A DNA stretch of 64,000 bases from CAXBNB01 sp040222275 (GCA_040222275.1 JAVKDJ010000034.1:1-64000); one strand, 5' to 3'; positions 1 through 8,502 are shown, counted from the stretch's first letter. The notes: generated by a model not told the origin, from the sequence alone. Program-made: numbers and translations.

Positions 1-182
1 TCGAATGGTGCACCTTATTGAGGGCGAAATTGAATAACAAACAGATCGCTTCGTCGTGCCTCCTCGCGAAGACGGCAGGACTATACGCCGCTATTCGTAT
101 TATATACTAAGACAAGTGAAATTTTACTGTAGTTAAAAAAATTCGGGAGCATGGCAGCCCAACCTTCAATGCACGTCTCTGC

Positions 183-634
183 GAATGAAGCAGTCCCTAT
201 GGGTATAGGTCTGCCTAAAAGTTGTAGGTAAACGAAAGAGGTGGTCTGTAGAGACTTCTGCCTGTCGAATGTGGATCAAGCGGAATTTCTGTGGGGTATC
301 CAGAAAAAGTCTAATTTAGCTTTCATAAAAGATGTTTGAAGGTTTGCACCAGTTTCGGGAAAGTCATTCCGCAGCTAAGCGGAGGAATCTTTACCAATTG
401 GACAGTTCTTTATTTCGGTAAAGATGTCTCCATTGCATTGCGACATGACGCTTTGAGTGGTCTTTGGTAAAGTCCTAATGGACATCCTGCTTTCTAAAAA
501 GGGTTCCTAAAGGTTTATGCCTATTCTGGACGAGTGTCATTGCGGAATGAAGCAGTCCCTATGGGTTTAGATGCTGCCTAAAAATGGTAAGTGAACCAAA
601 GAGGTGGTCTGTAGAGACTTCTGCTTGTCGAATG
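183..634 (+). repeat. Direct repeat pair of about 90 bp (183-271 and 545-634)
   Basis: The two copies share a start around GAATGAAGCAGTCCCTATGG, a middle around AAAGAGGTGGTCTGTAGAG and an end around TGTCGAATG, with scattered substitutions and a 1-bp length difference. The copies are 362 bp apart in the same orientation. The second copy continues into the segment (from 628) that also begins the window, so the array probably extends leftwards beyond it. Confidence 0.8.
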
Positions 635-736
635 GTGCACCTCATTGAGGGAGAAATCGGATAACAACAGATCGATTCGTCATGCCTTCTACCGATGACA
701 TTATTAACGAAAGTGTTGATTATAAACGGGTTGCGT

Positions 737-795
737 TGGTGCGAGCCTTTGGCTCGTATCCATCAAAACCAGATACGAGCCAAAGGCTCGCACCA
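737..795. repeat. Dispersed hairpin repeat, copy 1
   Basis: Perfect 24-bp inverted repeat (737-760 with 772-795) around an 11-nt loop. Each arm contains its own smaller palindrome, GAGCC-TTT-GGCTC. The sequence after the hairpin, about 796-859, is also conserved in a second copy at 12945-13080. A family of hairpins with a conserved flank resembles REP or MITE-type elements mobilised in trans; no transposase is visible nearby. Confidence 0.85.
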
Positions 796-948
796 GCGAA
801 TTAGCACATCCTACCGTCATTTCAATTTATGCGTTTTGGAAACCAGAATGTTAGGTCTCGCGAAGACGGCAGGACTATACGCCAGTATTTTAAAAAAAGC
901 TGTAATTTTTAGGAATTAATTAGAGGCCCAACCACATCTATCTTCTCC

Positions 949-3072
949 ATGGATATAAACACACGATTTAACGAAGCATTAAGTATAGGATACTTTTTCC
1001 TGATTTTTCTGGTTTCATGCCAACAGAATAAGGGTGTACAATACTCTGGGAAAAACTGGCCCTCTTATCTTGGGGACAAATCAGTATCCCATTATTCCCG
1101 ACTGGACCAAATCTCTAAGGAGAATGTCCATTTGTTGAAACAGGCCTGGGTGTACAATGGTGGACATGACAGCCCGAAGAACCGTTCACAAATACAGTGC
1201 AACCCCCTGGTGATCGATGGGGTACTCTACGGCACATCGGCAGCTTTAAAACTTTTTGCGCTGGATGCAGGTACAGGCAGAGAACGTTGGGTCTTTGACC
1301 CCAACAAAGATTCGACACTGGCTTCCGGGGTAAACCGGGGCTTGGTGTATTGGCAGAATGAAAACGAAAAAAGGTTGTTTTACGCTTCAGCTTCCCACCT
1401 GTTTGCCATCGACCCTGATTCAGGGCAACTCATAAAAAGCTTTGGCGATGATGGAAAAATCAACCTCAAAAAGCAACTGGGCCGAGAGGTGGATGACCTT
1501 TATTTTTCCAGCAATACACCCGGCATCATCTACAACGACCTGTACATTTTGGGCGGGCGCCTCAGCGAAGGTAGCGGCCATATACCCGGTCATATCAGGG
1601 CCTATGATGTTGTCACGGGCGAAATGAAATGGATTTTCCACACCATTCCCTACCCTGGTGAAGAAGGCTATGACACATGGCCCGAAAATGCCTACCTGAA
1701 AAGCGGTGGGGCCAATAGCTGGGCCGGGTTTAGCCTGGATGAAAAAAGGGGGATAGTCTATGCCCCTACCGGTTCGGCTTCCTTTGACTTTTATGGAGGG
1801 GACAGGCTTGGATCCAACCTATTCGCCAACTGCATCATAGCATTGGACGCCCAAACCGGAAAAAAGCTTTGGCACTATCAAACCGTGCACCACGACATCT
1901 GGGACAGGGACCTGCCCGCTCCCCCCAACCTGGTGACCATCGAAAAAGACGGACAAGAAATTGATGCGCTGGTACAGATTACCAAGTCAGGGTATTTGTT
2001 TGTACTCGATCGAGTAACCGGCGAGCCACTATACCCCATAGAGGAAATCGCAGTGCCTCCATCAGCCCTAAAGGGTGAGGAAGCCTGGCCCACACAACCC
2101 GTACCGACTGTGTATCCCCCTTTTTCGAGGGTCAATGTCTCCGAAGAAGACCTGGCCATCAGGTCGGAAGAAGCCAGGGCATTTGCGAAAGCCCTGTGGG
2201 ACAAGAGTATCAAAGGAGCACAATTTCTTCCCCCATCTGAGCAGGGCACCATCATTTTTCCTGGCCTGGACGGAGCAGGTGAGTGGGGAGGTGCCGGCCT
2301 TGATCCCGGTTCCAACACATTGTATGTGAATTCGAACGAGGTGTCCTGGGAGCTGAAAATGCTCCCTACCGTAAAAACTTCACCTGGAGCTGGCGTATAT
2401 CAAAATAATTGCCAGAACTGCCACGGTGCAAAACTACAGGGGTCTGACATGTTTGGTAATGTGCCTCCCCTTACGGGCATCAAAGACCGGCTGAGCCGGG
2501 AACAAATAACCGAAACCATCCTATCCGGCAAGGGCGTGATGCCCTCCTTTAAAATGCTGGGTGAAGAGAAACTTAAGCTGGTGGTTGATTTTTTGACCGG
2601 AGTAGAAGAAAACACCTCCTCCACCCAAAACGACTGGCCATACCCCTATCGGTTTGCCGGATATCATAAACAGCTTGCGCCTGACCGCCTGTCCATCTTC
2701 AAACCTCCATGGGGGCAGCTCACCGCGATCGACCTCAACCATGCGAAAATCAAGTGGCAAATTCCGCTTGGGAACATCGACACGCTAAATATCCCCGGGC
2801 ACCCGGTCACGGGTACTGAAAACTATGGGGGACCGGTGGTGACCGCCGGAGGGCTGGTGTTTATAGCTGCCACTGCGGACAGCAAAATCCGGGCTTTCGA
2901 TAAAGATACCGGCCAGCAACTGTGGGAGGCTCCCCTACCTGCTGCCGGATATGCCACTCCCGCCACCTACTCGGTAGATGGCATACAGTATGTGGTGATC
3001 GCTTGCGGGGGCGGTAAACTGGGAACAAAATCCGGAGACAGCTATGTGGCTTTTGCCCTGGGTAGTGGGTAG
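949..3072 (+). CDS. PQQ-dependent dehydrogenase with cytochrome c domain (lipoprotein)
   Basis: Quinoprotein dehydrogenase of the membrane-bound glucose/alcohol dehydrogenase type, which oxidises a sugar or alcohol outside the cytoplasm and passes electrons to the respiratory chain. The N-terminus has a short hydrophobic stretch ending in a lipobox-like LVSC (residues ~22-25), so it is probably a lipoprotein. Beta-propeller blades with repeated GxxLW/GKxLW-type motifs occupy most of the protein. A c-type haem site CQNCH lies near residue 488, in an inserted cytochrome c domain of about 80 residues, after which the last propeller blades resume. At 707 aa it has the length expected for this architecture. 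It stands alone: repeats lie upstream and the next genes are on the other strand. The substrate cannot be read from the sequence. Confidence 0.9.
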   Translation: MDINTRFNEALSIGYFFLIFLVSCQQNKGVQYSGKNWPSYLGDKSVSHYSRLDQISKENVHLLKQAWVYNGGHDSPKNRSQIQCNPLVIDGVLYGTSAALKLFALDAGTGRERWVFDPNKDSTLASGVNRGLVYWQNENEKRLFYASASHLFAIDPDSGQLIKSFGDDGKINLKKQLGREVDDLYFSSNTPGIIYNDLYILGGRLSEGSGHIPGHIRAYDVVTGEMKWIFHTIPYPGEEGYDTWPENAYLKSGGANSWAGFSLDEKRGIVYAPTGSASFDFYGGDRLGSNLFANCIIALDAQTGKKLWHYQTVHHDIWDRDLPAPPNLVTIEKDGQEIDALVQITKSGYLFVLDRVTGEPLYPIEEIAVPPSALKGEEAWPTQPVPTVYPPFSRVNVSEEDLAIRSEEARAFAKALWDKSIKGAQFLPPSEQGTIIFPGLDGAGEWGGAGLDPGSNTLYVNSNEVSWELKMLPTVKTSPGAGVYQNNCQNCHGAKLQGSDMFGNVPPLTGIKDRLSREQITETILSGKGVMPSFKMLGEEKLKLVVDFLTGVEENTSSTQNDWPYPYRFAGYHKQLAPDRLSIFKPPWGQLTAIDLNHAKIKWQIPLGNIDTLNIPGHPVTGTENYGGPVVTAGGLVFIAATADSKIRAFDKDTGQQLWEAPLPAAGYATPATYSVDGIQYVVIACGGGKLGTKSGDSYVAFALGSG

Positions 3073-3116
3073 GGGTTTTGGAGGCAATCCCAATTTACTG
3101 ATCAAGCTTTCAAAGC

Positions 3117-3200
3117 CTAAACCCAGCGAATGACACAAACCACAGCGGAAAGGATTTTACAAAGCTTTAAGGGTAGTGGAGCATCCACAATCAGCTTCAT
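3117..3200 (-). pseudogene. Truncated DUF5615 (PIN-like) toxin remnant
   Basis: The ATG at 3200 overlaps the stop of the DUF433 gene in an ATGA arrangement, as in intact toxin-antitoxin operons. The first residues, MKLIVDAPLPLKLCKIL, match the usual start of DUF5615 PIN-like proteins (MK-hydrophobic-D-x-x-LP). The frame stops after 27 codons. A shifted frame continues with HSLGLGFESL, which could be the decayed H-x-L-D-L segment of the family, and then loses any resemblance. The usual length is roughly 110 aa, so the gene is broken and its 3' part is gone. The family call rests on the N-terminal pattern and the gene order. Confidence 0.5.
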
Positions 3201-3433
3201 ACTGAAATTTTAGTATAGCTCGAATACTTTGTTAGTTTCGTTGCATAAGCCAAACAAGCCAAAATGTCCTCTTCCTCCAGTTTGGGGTAATCCTCTAATA
3301 TTTCAGCATGGGTGGATCCTGCAGATAACAGATCGAGAATTAAATCTACAGTATATCTTTTATTTCTAATGGTAGGTTTTCCATGGCAAACCTCGGGGTT
3401 AACTGTGATTCTATTTAAAAGTTGATTTTCCAT
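3197..3433 (-). CDS. DUF433 domain antitoxin-like protein
   Basis: 78-aa protein with the family core NPEVCHGKPTIRN near the N-terminus and a C-terminal segment (LEEEDILACLAYA) fitting its helix-turn-helix. DUF433 proteins are usually the antitoxin and DNA-binding partner of DUF5615 PIN-like toxins. Here the toxin start overlaps the stop codon but the toxin is truncated, so this looks like an orphan antitoxin. It lies at the border of the AT-rich block. Confidence 0.85.
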   Translation of the reverse strand: MENQLLNRITVNPEVCHGKPTIRNKRYTVDLILDLLSAGSTHAEILEDYPKLEEEDILACLAYATKLTKYSSYTKISV

Positions 3434-3536
3434 AAGTTAAATTTACAAAACATCAATCTGTGTCGGAAATCACTTGTTGTTGGTTTTTCCCGCGCCACTC
3501 GTAGATTATTCATGGAAGGGTTTGTTGGGTGTATTT

Positions 3537-4325
3537 TTAACTACATCCACCGCAACCTCCACAACCACTGCATCCAGAATCACCACCGCATCCGCTTCCA
3601 CCTCCTGAACTGTCAGCAGTATCAAAAGCTCCATCAAAGGAGTCTGAGTTATCCCCGTAGGATGTGTAGCAACCACCGCATCCATAGTCATAATCATCTC
3701 GGGTTCGTTCAAACTCTTTCGCCAGTTCTTCGTCAATTTCCTTTAACAGATCAAAATTCAGTCCTGATAAGAGAAACACATTTCCACCTATTTTTTTTAG
3801 TATTTCAAGAGCATTTTTTTTATCATTTTGAATAATTCGAGGGAATTCAGATTCAAGTTTGGTTAGCTCCTGATCGACTTTTGCCTTTGTATTCTTCCCA
3901 ATATTATTTAGGGCGATATCACCCATTAATCTAGTGAAGAAGTCCTTATGAAATTGCTCTGTTAGTTCTGGACTTAGCAAAAGAGATTTGTAAACGTACC
4001 GTTTTCGGCTTCTGGCATTTTCATAAGCCATTCTTATTATATGATTAAATAGAATTTCAATTTCAGGATTCTTTTGGAATGGACTTAAAAAAGCCAGCTC
4101 GTGAGCTTTCGGTTTATAATTCTCATAGTTCTTTCCGGTCAATACATATTTCAATATTCTAATTGGATTACTAGGATGAGATTGAATCTCTTTATCTTCA
4201 ATTTTTAGCACCTTCTTCAAACAAAGGTCTGCCAATGTCAGTTTTAAGAGTTCCTTAAAAGTTGAATTTGTGTTGTCCTTCAACAGATATGTTTCTGCTG
4301 GCGTTAGTTTTTCCAGAATTTCCAT
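3537..4325 (-). CDS. Unknown protein with Gly/Cys-rich C-terminal tail
   Basis: 262 aa. The first ~215 residues look helical and soluble, with no signal peptide or membrane segment. The last ~48 residues are a low-complexity tail of Gly, Ser and seven Cys in CGGC/GCSGCGG-type spacing, ending GGCGGCS. Such tails are known in proteins with the TIGR04222 domain, but I cannot confirm that domain here. The start overlaps the end of the upstream GRDP-like gene by 22 bp, so the two are co-translated. The tail could bind metal or be modified; that is inference. Function is unknown. Confidence 0.75.
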   Translation of the reverse strand: MEILEKLTPAETYLLKDNTNSTFKELLKLTLADLCLKKVLKIEDKEIQSHPSNPIRILKYVLTGKNYENYKPKAHELAFLSPFQKNPEIEILFNHIIRMAYENARSRKRYVYKSLLLSPELTEQFHKDFFTRLMGDIALNNIGKNTKAKVDQELTKLESEFPRIIQNDKKNALEILKKIGGNVFLLSGLNFDLLKEIDEELAKEFERTRDDYDYGCGGCYTSYGDNSDSFDGAFDTADSSGGGSGCGGDSGCSGCGGCGGCS

Positions 4326-4819
4326 TTGCGAAAAAAAATTGGTTTAGAAATTACCCAGTTTGCATGCAGGTTAACCCTTGTATATCTGAGGTGTCCAAAC
4401 CTGACTTCACTTGAAGGCCAGATGTCGTTTGGTGGGGCTTGTTCAAATTTTGATTTGTACAGTTCTTTAGTTGCTTCGTACCAGTTATTATATTTTGTCT
4501 TCTCAATTTCCCCACCTTTGGTTGGGCCATGTTGGATGAATTTATTGAGAGTATTCTTGCAGAAATCCGTCCAATAGGATTCAGTATAAATGAGATGTAA
4601 ATGCCAAACTTGATCAACTTGATCTGACGGAGTTAGGGGGTGTTCGGCAACAGAGATAAGAAACATGAATTTTTTGTATTCGAGAATAGTTCTAAGAGAG
4701 TATTCAAGCGTCCATGAGTTTTCCCTAGCGACTCTATCAGAGAATGAAAATTCAGCGATCGGATCACTGATTTCAAATTCTTTTATTCGTTTCCAAAGCT
4801 TTTGCTCATCACTACTCAT
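4304..4819 (-). CDS. GRDP-like (glycine-rich domain protein-like) protein
   Basis: 171 aa. The segment HPLTPSDQVDQVWHLHLIYT followed by ESYW (around residues 60-84) matches the signature of the glycine-rich domain-containing protein-like family (PF07173), known from plants and bacteria and of unknown biochemical role. In other members the Gly-rich part is on the same chain. Here the Gly/Cys-rich tail is carried by the next gene, which overlaps this one by 22 bp, so the two products may act as one unit. No signal peptide or membrane segment is seen. Confidence 0.7.
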   Translation of the reverse strand: MSSDEQKLWKRIKEFEISDPIAEFSFSDRVARENSWTLEYSLRTILEYKKFMFLISVAEHPLTPSDQVDQVWHLHLIYTESYWTDFCKNTLNKFIQHGPTKGGEIEKTKYNNWYEATKELYKSKFEQAPPNDIWPSSEVRFGHLRYTRVNLHANWVISKPIFFRKWKFWKN

Positions 4820-5077
4820 AAATTATCCCTAACAGTGAGTATATGGTGTCATAAGGGATGGCGGGCTTCAAACAAATCAAGTTAAAACCTAAAATTGATA
4901 CGGATGATACTGCTCGAAAACCTCTGAAACCCTTATGCGCTATACATATTGTTGTGTTTTCGTGCTTTATCCTCCTCAGTCTGTCCGTGTGCTGGGGGAG
5001 CCATACTCTTTGACAAGTTTTGGACTGTGTGCTGGCTTTATGTGCGACTTGGCAATGTGTATGGATGTGAAGGGGTG

Positions 5078-6670
5078 TCATTTATCAAATGGTTCAAAAG
5101 TTACTTTTGGTATAATCGAAGGACACTCCAATTTAAATGAATCACAAAATGCATCTCGGATAATATCTGTGTATTTATCAATTTCATTTTGTGGAACTTG
5201 AAATAAGACAGCATCATGCATAGGAATTAAAAAATCTATCGAATCATATTTATCAAGCTGGAGTATAGCCTGTTTGAGAATTAAGGAAGCAGTTCCTTGA
5301 ATTTTTTGACTTAACAACCACCTCTTCTCTTTATTTCGTAATTTCTTTAAACCTAGAAATTCTCTTTTCCTATAATTCCCGATACTTGTACCTATTCTAG
5401 ATTCTGATAAAAGTTCTTTTTCCAAGTACTCTTTATATGGAATCAAGCCACTAAAAGAATTAAAGAATAAGTTTAATTTTTCAGAAATATTATTCTTTTG
5501 TTCTGGATATAAGTCTTCAACAATCATTGATAGACTACCAATGCTCATACCATACATATAGGCTAAAAATAAGACTTTGGCAATTTTACGATATTCAATA
5601 GTACCAAATACATGTTGACTTAAACCTTCATATACATCACCAGAATTATAAAGCTCTATAAGTTTTAAATCTTGAGACTTATCTGCTAAGATACCTGGCT
5701 CAAATTGTCCGAAATCAGCATATATAAACTCTTTGCCATTATCTGGTATAAAAATATCACGTGAGCTTTTTCTTAATTGTTGAATTAATGGGGACTTTAT
5801 TAGGATTCTACTTGTTATTGTTCCAATACAATCAAATGTTGGAAAAACTCTGTCATTACCAATTGCTCCAAATCTAAAAAGGAATGATTTATCTCTTTTA
5901 GCTCGGCGATAGTTATAAATTAAGTAAAGTAATTCATTTGTTTCCGAACCTTGCTTTAGTATATGCTCAATATTGTTGTTATTAAGATTTTTTGAAACAA
6001 ATTTTAAATTTTCTGATTCTAAAGCCTTCCGAACATAATCATTGTCTTTACCATCGAGAACGTTATATTCATATCTCAGTTTATGCTGACATGAATATTC
6101 AATCTTGTCTAATTCACCTAATCTATTTTCAAATTTTTCTGGAGATATTTTAATGCCGAATAATTCTCTTTTATATAGAATTTGAGATACAGGTAACTCA
6201 ATATTATAAAATCTATCGTGTTCTAATTTCTTTTTCAGGTCATCATTTAAACTAAGATACAAATCACGTACACTTTGCAGCAAAGCAAACATTTGTTCTG
6301 CTGATATTTGATTAATTTGAGTATTAATTAGCTTAACGTATAACTCTATTTCCTCTTTTGTTTTTAGTTTATAATGAAACAAAAGCTTGTCAATTGAAGT
6401 TGGATTTGAATATCTTGATTCTTTTGATGGTCTTTCTAAAACCAGTTTATACATTTGAGAAAGGTCTATTATAGTAGCATCAAGTTCAATATTGTTTTTT
6501 CTTAGAGCTTCAATAAGCTTAAAAATATCAAAAGTAACAATTGTATTATTTTTATTATTTAACTCATTAAATCCAACACTTTTAGCCTGTCGATTTTCTT
6601 CATCCAAAACATAATACTCAGGCTCATATTGAGTATTAAACAAATCTAACTTTGTAAATAAGTATAACAT
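5078..6670 (-). CDS. Family A DNA polymerase paired with reverse transcriptase
   Basis: 530 aa. The C-terminal ~270 residues carry the Pol I-type polymerase core. There is a TSRI...SPLIQQLRK segment (286-301, the TGR/NLQNIP region), motif A YADFGQFEPGILA (317-329, metal-ligand D319, steric-gate E324), an O-helix RKIAKVLFLAYMYG (361-374) with R361, K365 and Y373, and motif C MHDAVLF with D486. Compared with Klenow, the Phe of the O-helix (F762) is Leu369 and the Glu after the motif C Asp (E883) is Ala487. The N-terminal half shows no recognisable 5' nuclease or 3'-5' exonuclease motifs. The start is one base after the RT stop (TGA-T-ATG), so translation is probably coupled. It is far from the housekeeping polA type and probably extends or copies RT products; the exact role is unknown. 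Confidence 0.88.
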   Translation of the reverse strand: MLYLFTKLDLFNTQYEPEYYVLDEENRQAKSVGFNELNNKNNTIVTFDIFKLIEALRKNNIELDATIIDLSQMYKLVLERPSKESRYSNPTSIDKLLFHYKLKTKEEIELYVKLINTQINQISAEQMFALLQSVRDLYLSLNDDLKKKLEHDRFYNIELPVSQILYKRELFGIKISPEKFENRLGELDKIEYSCQHKLRYEYNVLDGKDNDYVRKALESENLKFVSKNLNNNNIEHILKQGSETNELLYLIYNYRRAKRDKSFLFRFGAIGNDRVFPTFDCIGTITSRILIKSPLIQQLRKSSRDIFIPDNGKEFIYADFGQFEPGILADKSQDLKLIELYNSGDVYEGLSQHVFGTIEYRKIAKVLFLAYMYGMSIGSLSMIVEDLYPEQKNNISEKLNLFFNSFSGLIPYKEYLEKELLSESRIGTSIGNYRKREFLGLKKLRNKEKRWLLSQKIQGTASLILKQAILQLDKYDSIDFLIPMHDAVLFQVPQNEIDKYTDIIRDAFCDSFKLECPSIIPKVTFEPFDK

Positions 6671-6671
6671 A

Positions 6672-8315
6672 TCAGGAAATTATTTCAGGTAGTTCGTTAT
6701 ACAAATTCCTATAATGGATTGGTTCGGGAGCACGATAAAAAGTATCAGGAAATTTTGTATTAAGTTCCCTATAACTTCCCACATATTCAGGCAGCACATG
6801 TTCTTTTACATAAGGTTCAATGTACTTTTTGTACGAAAGGTCTTTGACTGCAATTAAAGCAATTCTTTGAGTGAAAAAATCTCGAAAGATGATAAAGTTT
6901 TCAGCAATATACTGTTTGTCATTAATAGTGCCTAATGATGAAAGGAAAAGACAACAACCAGCCATTTGAGGTTTATTATTCTGTTCTTCTTTTATTTTTC
7001 TTCTTGCTAAACCAAGTAATTCATCAGACTTATATTTTTTTGCTATTAATAATTGCCAGAGATAATATGATTGCCATTCATATGTACACAATAAATTATC
7101 AGTTAGAATTTTTGCAATTTGAATACAGTGTTCATCAGCTAAATCGATACACTCAAGAAATCTAAAAAAAGAGTCAGTAGACCATGGTTGCTCTAGTAGT
7201 TCTCTTATAACTATTGGAATAAGAGACGATGTATCTATACTGTCTTTAATTTCAAGAACTCTAAACAACCTTATATACCGTTGTATGCAAAATCTAAATT
7301 GTCTAGAACTTGTATCATTGTTCTCTATTAATTGAATAGTCTTTTTTTCAAGCAAAGGAATTGCGTTCCTAATGTCGATAAGATTCCTAGTCTTAAATAA
7401 TTCATCAATTTGTTCGATTTCCCTATCTGGATTAGGTAGAAACTCCTGAATTTCTGGAGTACCTGAATCAATTATTGCAGTTTTCTTTGAATTTACGTTT
7501 AAACCTATTTTTCTTAATTCAGAGATTAGGTGTTTAAGTATCTTTCGCGCTTCATATTTATTATCACATACAAATCTCAGGTCATCCATGTACCTGAAAT
7601 ACTTATATCCTGATTTAACCATTGCCTCATCTACAACATGCAAATACATATTGGCCAAAAAGGAAGATGGATTTCTATTCTGAGGAATTCCGCATCCAGT
7701 TTGCGCTACCGCCCACTTTTTAAGAACCATAACTAAGAGTCTAATGACTCTTGAATATTCTTCTTTTTTTGGTTTATCTATATCTAAATCATATGCAATA
7801 TCTTCAAGTTTTTCCCCCAACTTTTTTACATCAATATTTTCGTAAAAATTAGTTAAGTCAGTAACTAAAACGGTTTGTGAAGGTTTTTCATCCAATGAGA
7901 TTATTACATGGTTATTAAATGCTTTCCATTGTTCTACTGGATGCTTGAAAAAATGGCTATCTCGCTCTTTCTCTTTTGTGACTCTATGAGAATATATTTG
8001 AACACCTAAAGCAGAATCCATATCATGAGCCAATACATCAATCAAAGCTTGATATAATACCCTATCGATGATATTTGTCTCAATAGAATATCTAATTACA
8101 AAGCCAGGTTTAGGGATATCAAAATATTCCTTACGAGTAGCAGAATAATTCTTGATATCCATATTTGAAATTTTATCAATTATAAAATCATCAGTAAGAT
8201 AATCTTCAAACATAAATGGGTCTTTGAACCAATCATCTTCTATATCCTTTTTCACTCTCCTAATGGCTTGTGAAATATTAAGTTGAATGTTTTCTATTTC
8301 AATTATCTTATCCAT
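6672..8315 (-). CDS. Reverse transcriptase of a putative defence system
   Basis: 547 aa. The RT core runs from about residue 60 to 290. Motif A is TDLTNFYENID (152-162, with D153), the GIPQ segment lies at 209-212, the helix SSFLANMYL follows, and the catalytic YMDD is at 242-245. The remaining ~240 residues are helical and repeat-like, with no maturase, endonuclease or nitrilase signature. The lack of a group II intron maturase domain and of an msr/msd-like locus argues against intron or retron, and the layout fits the unclassified/Abi-like RTs, many of which defend against phage. A family A polymerase gene follows after 1 nt and a structured leader precedes it. The whole block is AT-rich. 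The subgroup cannot be named without a tree. Confidence 0.9.
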   Translation of the reverse strand: MDKIIEIENIQLNISQAIRRVKKDIEDDWFKDPFMFEDYLTDDFIIDKISNMDIKNYSATRKEYFDIPKPGFVIRYSIETNIIDRVLYQALIDVLAHDMDSALGVQIYSHRVTKEKERDSHFFKHPVEQWKAFNNHVIISLDEKPSQTVLVTDLTNFYENIDVKKLGEKLEDIAYDLDIDKPKKEEYSRVIRLLVMVLKKWAVAQTGCGIPQNRNPSSFLANMYLHVVDEAMVKSGYKYFRYMDDLRFVCDNKYEARKILKHLISELRKIGLNVNSKKTAIIDSGTPEIQEFLPNPDREIEQIDELFKTRNLIDIRNAIPLLEKKTIQLIENNDTSSRQFRFCIQRYIRLFRVLEIKDSIDTSSLIPIVIRELLEQPWSTDSFFRFLECIDLADEHCIQIAKILTDNLLCTYEWQSYYLWQLLIAKKYKSDELLGLARRKIKEEQNNKPQMAGCCLFLSSLGTINDKQYIAENFIIFRDFFTQRIALIAVKDLSYKKYIEPYVKEHVLPEYVGSYRELNTKFPDTFYRAPEPIHYRNLYNELPEIIS

Positions 8316-8488
8316 ATCATCGTTTGCGCATTAGGTAAATTTAGCTCTTTTGCAAGCTGAAGCGTCAGCATGTGGGTTTGGGCTTGCAAATGTGCCAAAT
8401 GTGCGTTGGCTTTGGTTGTACGGTCTCTCTTTGCATTAAACACAACACCCAGTATATACCTCTCGTGGCATACACCACAACTCGATAC
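8316..8488 (-). ncRNA. Candidate structured leader or ncRNA upstream of the RT
   Basis: From the candidate -7 box at 8495-8502 a transcript would have about 173 nt before the RT start. This leader can form an 8-bp perfect stem, TTGCAAGC with GCTTGCAA (8349-8356 and 8381-8388), overlapping an inner GCTGA/TCAGC hairpin, and is rich in GCACATT-type motifs on the minus strand. Several defence RTs use a non-coding RNA encoded just upstream as template or cofactor, which is why the leader matters. An open frame at 8303-8497 has no family resemblance and overlaps the RT start, so I do not call it a gene. The RNA is a prediction only. Confidence 0.3.
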
Positions 8489-8494
8489 CTCCAC

Positions 8495-8502
8495 CAAATC
8501 TA
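8495..8502 (-). promoter_or_regulatory. Candidate Bacteroidota -7 box of the RT-polymerase operon
   Basis: TAGATTTG on the minus strand fits the Bacteroidota -7 consensus TAnnTTTG exactly. A clear TTTG -33 box is not seen at the expected distance (there is only a TGTT), so the call is moderate. Confidence 0.4.

Larger units (their letters stand above)
1..948. other. Repeat-rich non-coding region
   Basis: I see no credible gene here; the short open frames have no family resemblance and run through repeats. The stretch is built of degenerate duplicated segments. The start of the window (1 to about 61) recurs at 628 to about 690, 183-271 recurs at 545-634, and a 27-bp segment at 63-89 is repeated exactly at 857-883. 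A strong hairpin repeat lies at 737-795. This is typical of an intergenic site where small non-autonomous repeats have accumulated. Confidence 0.75.

Noticed and set aside
695..919. 74-codon open frame in the repeat field
   Set aside because: It runs through the hairpin repeat and has no protein-like pattern.
4820..5077. Open frames on both strands between the GRDP-like gene and the polymerase
   Set aside because: Composition is biased, there is no family match, and both strands are open, which is expected by chance.
6672..8315. Group II intron ORF or retron RT
   Set aside because: No maturase X or endonuclease domain, no intron domain V/VI, no msr/msd layout; an associated polymerase points elsewhere.
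8303..8497. 64-codon open frame overlapping the RT start
   Set aside because: No family resemblance, overlaps the RT by 13 bp in another frame and lies in the structured leader; a leader RNA fits better.
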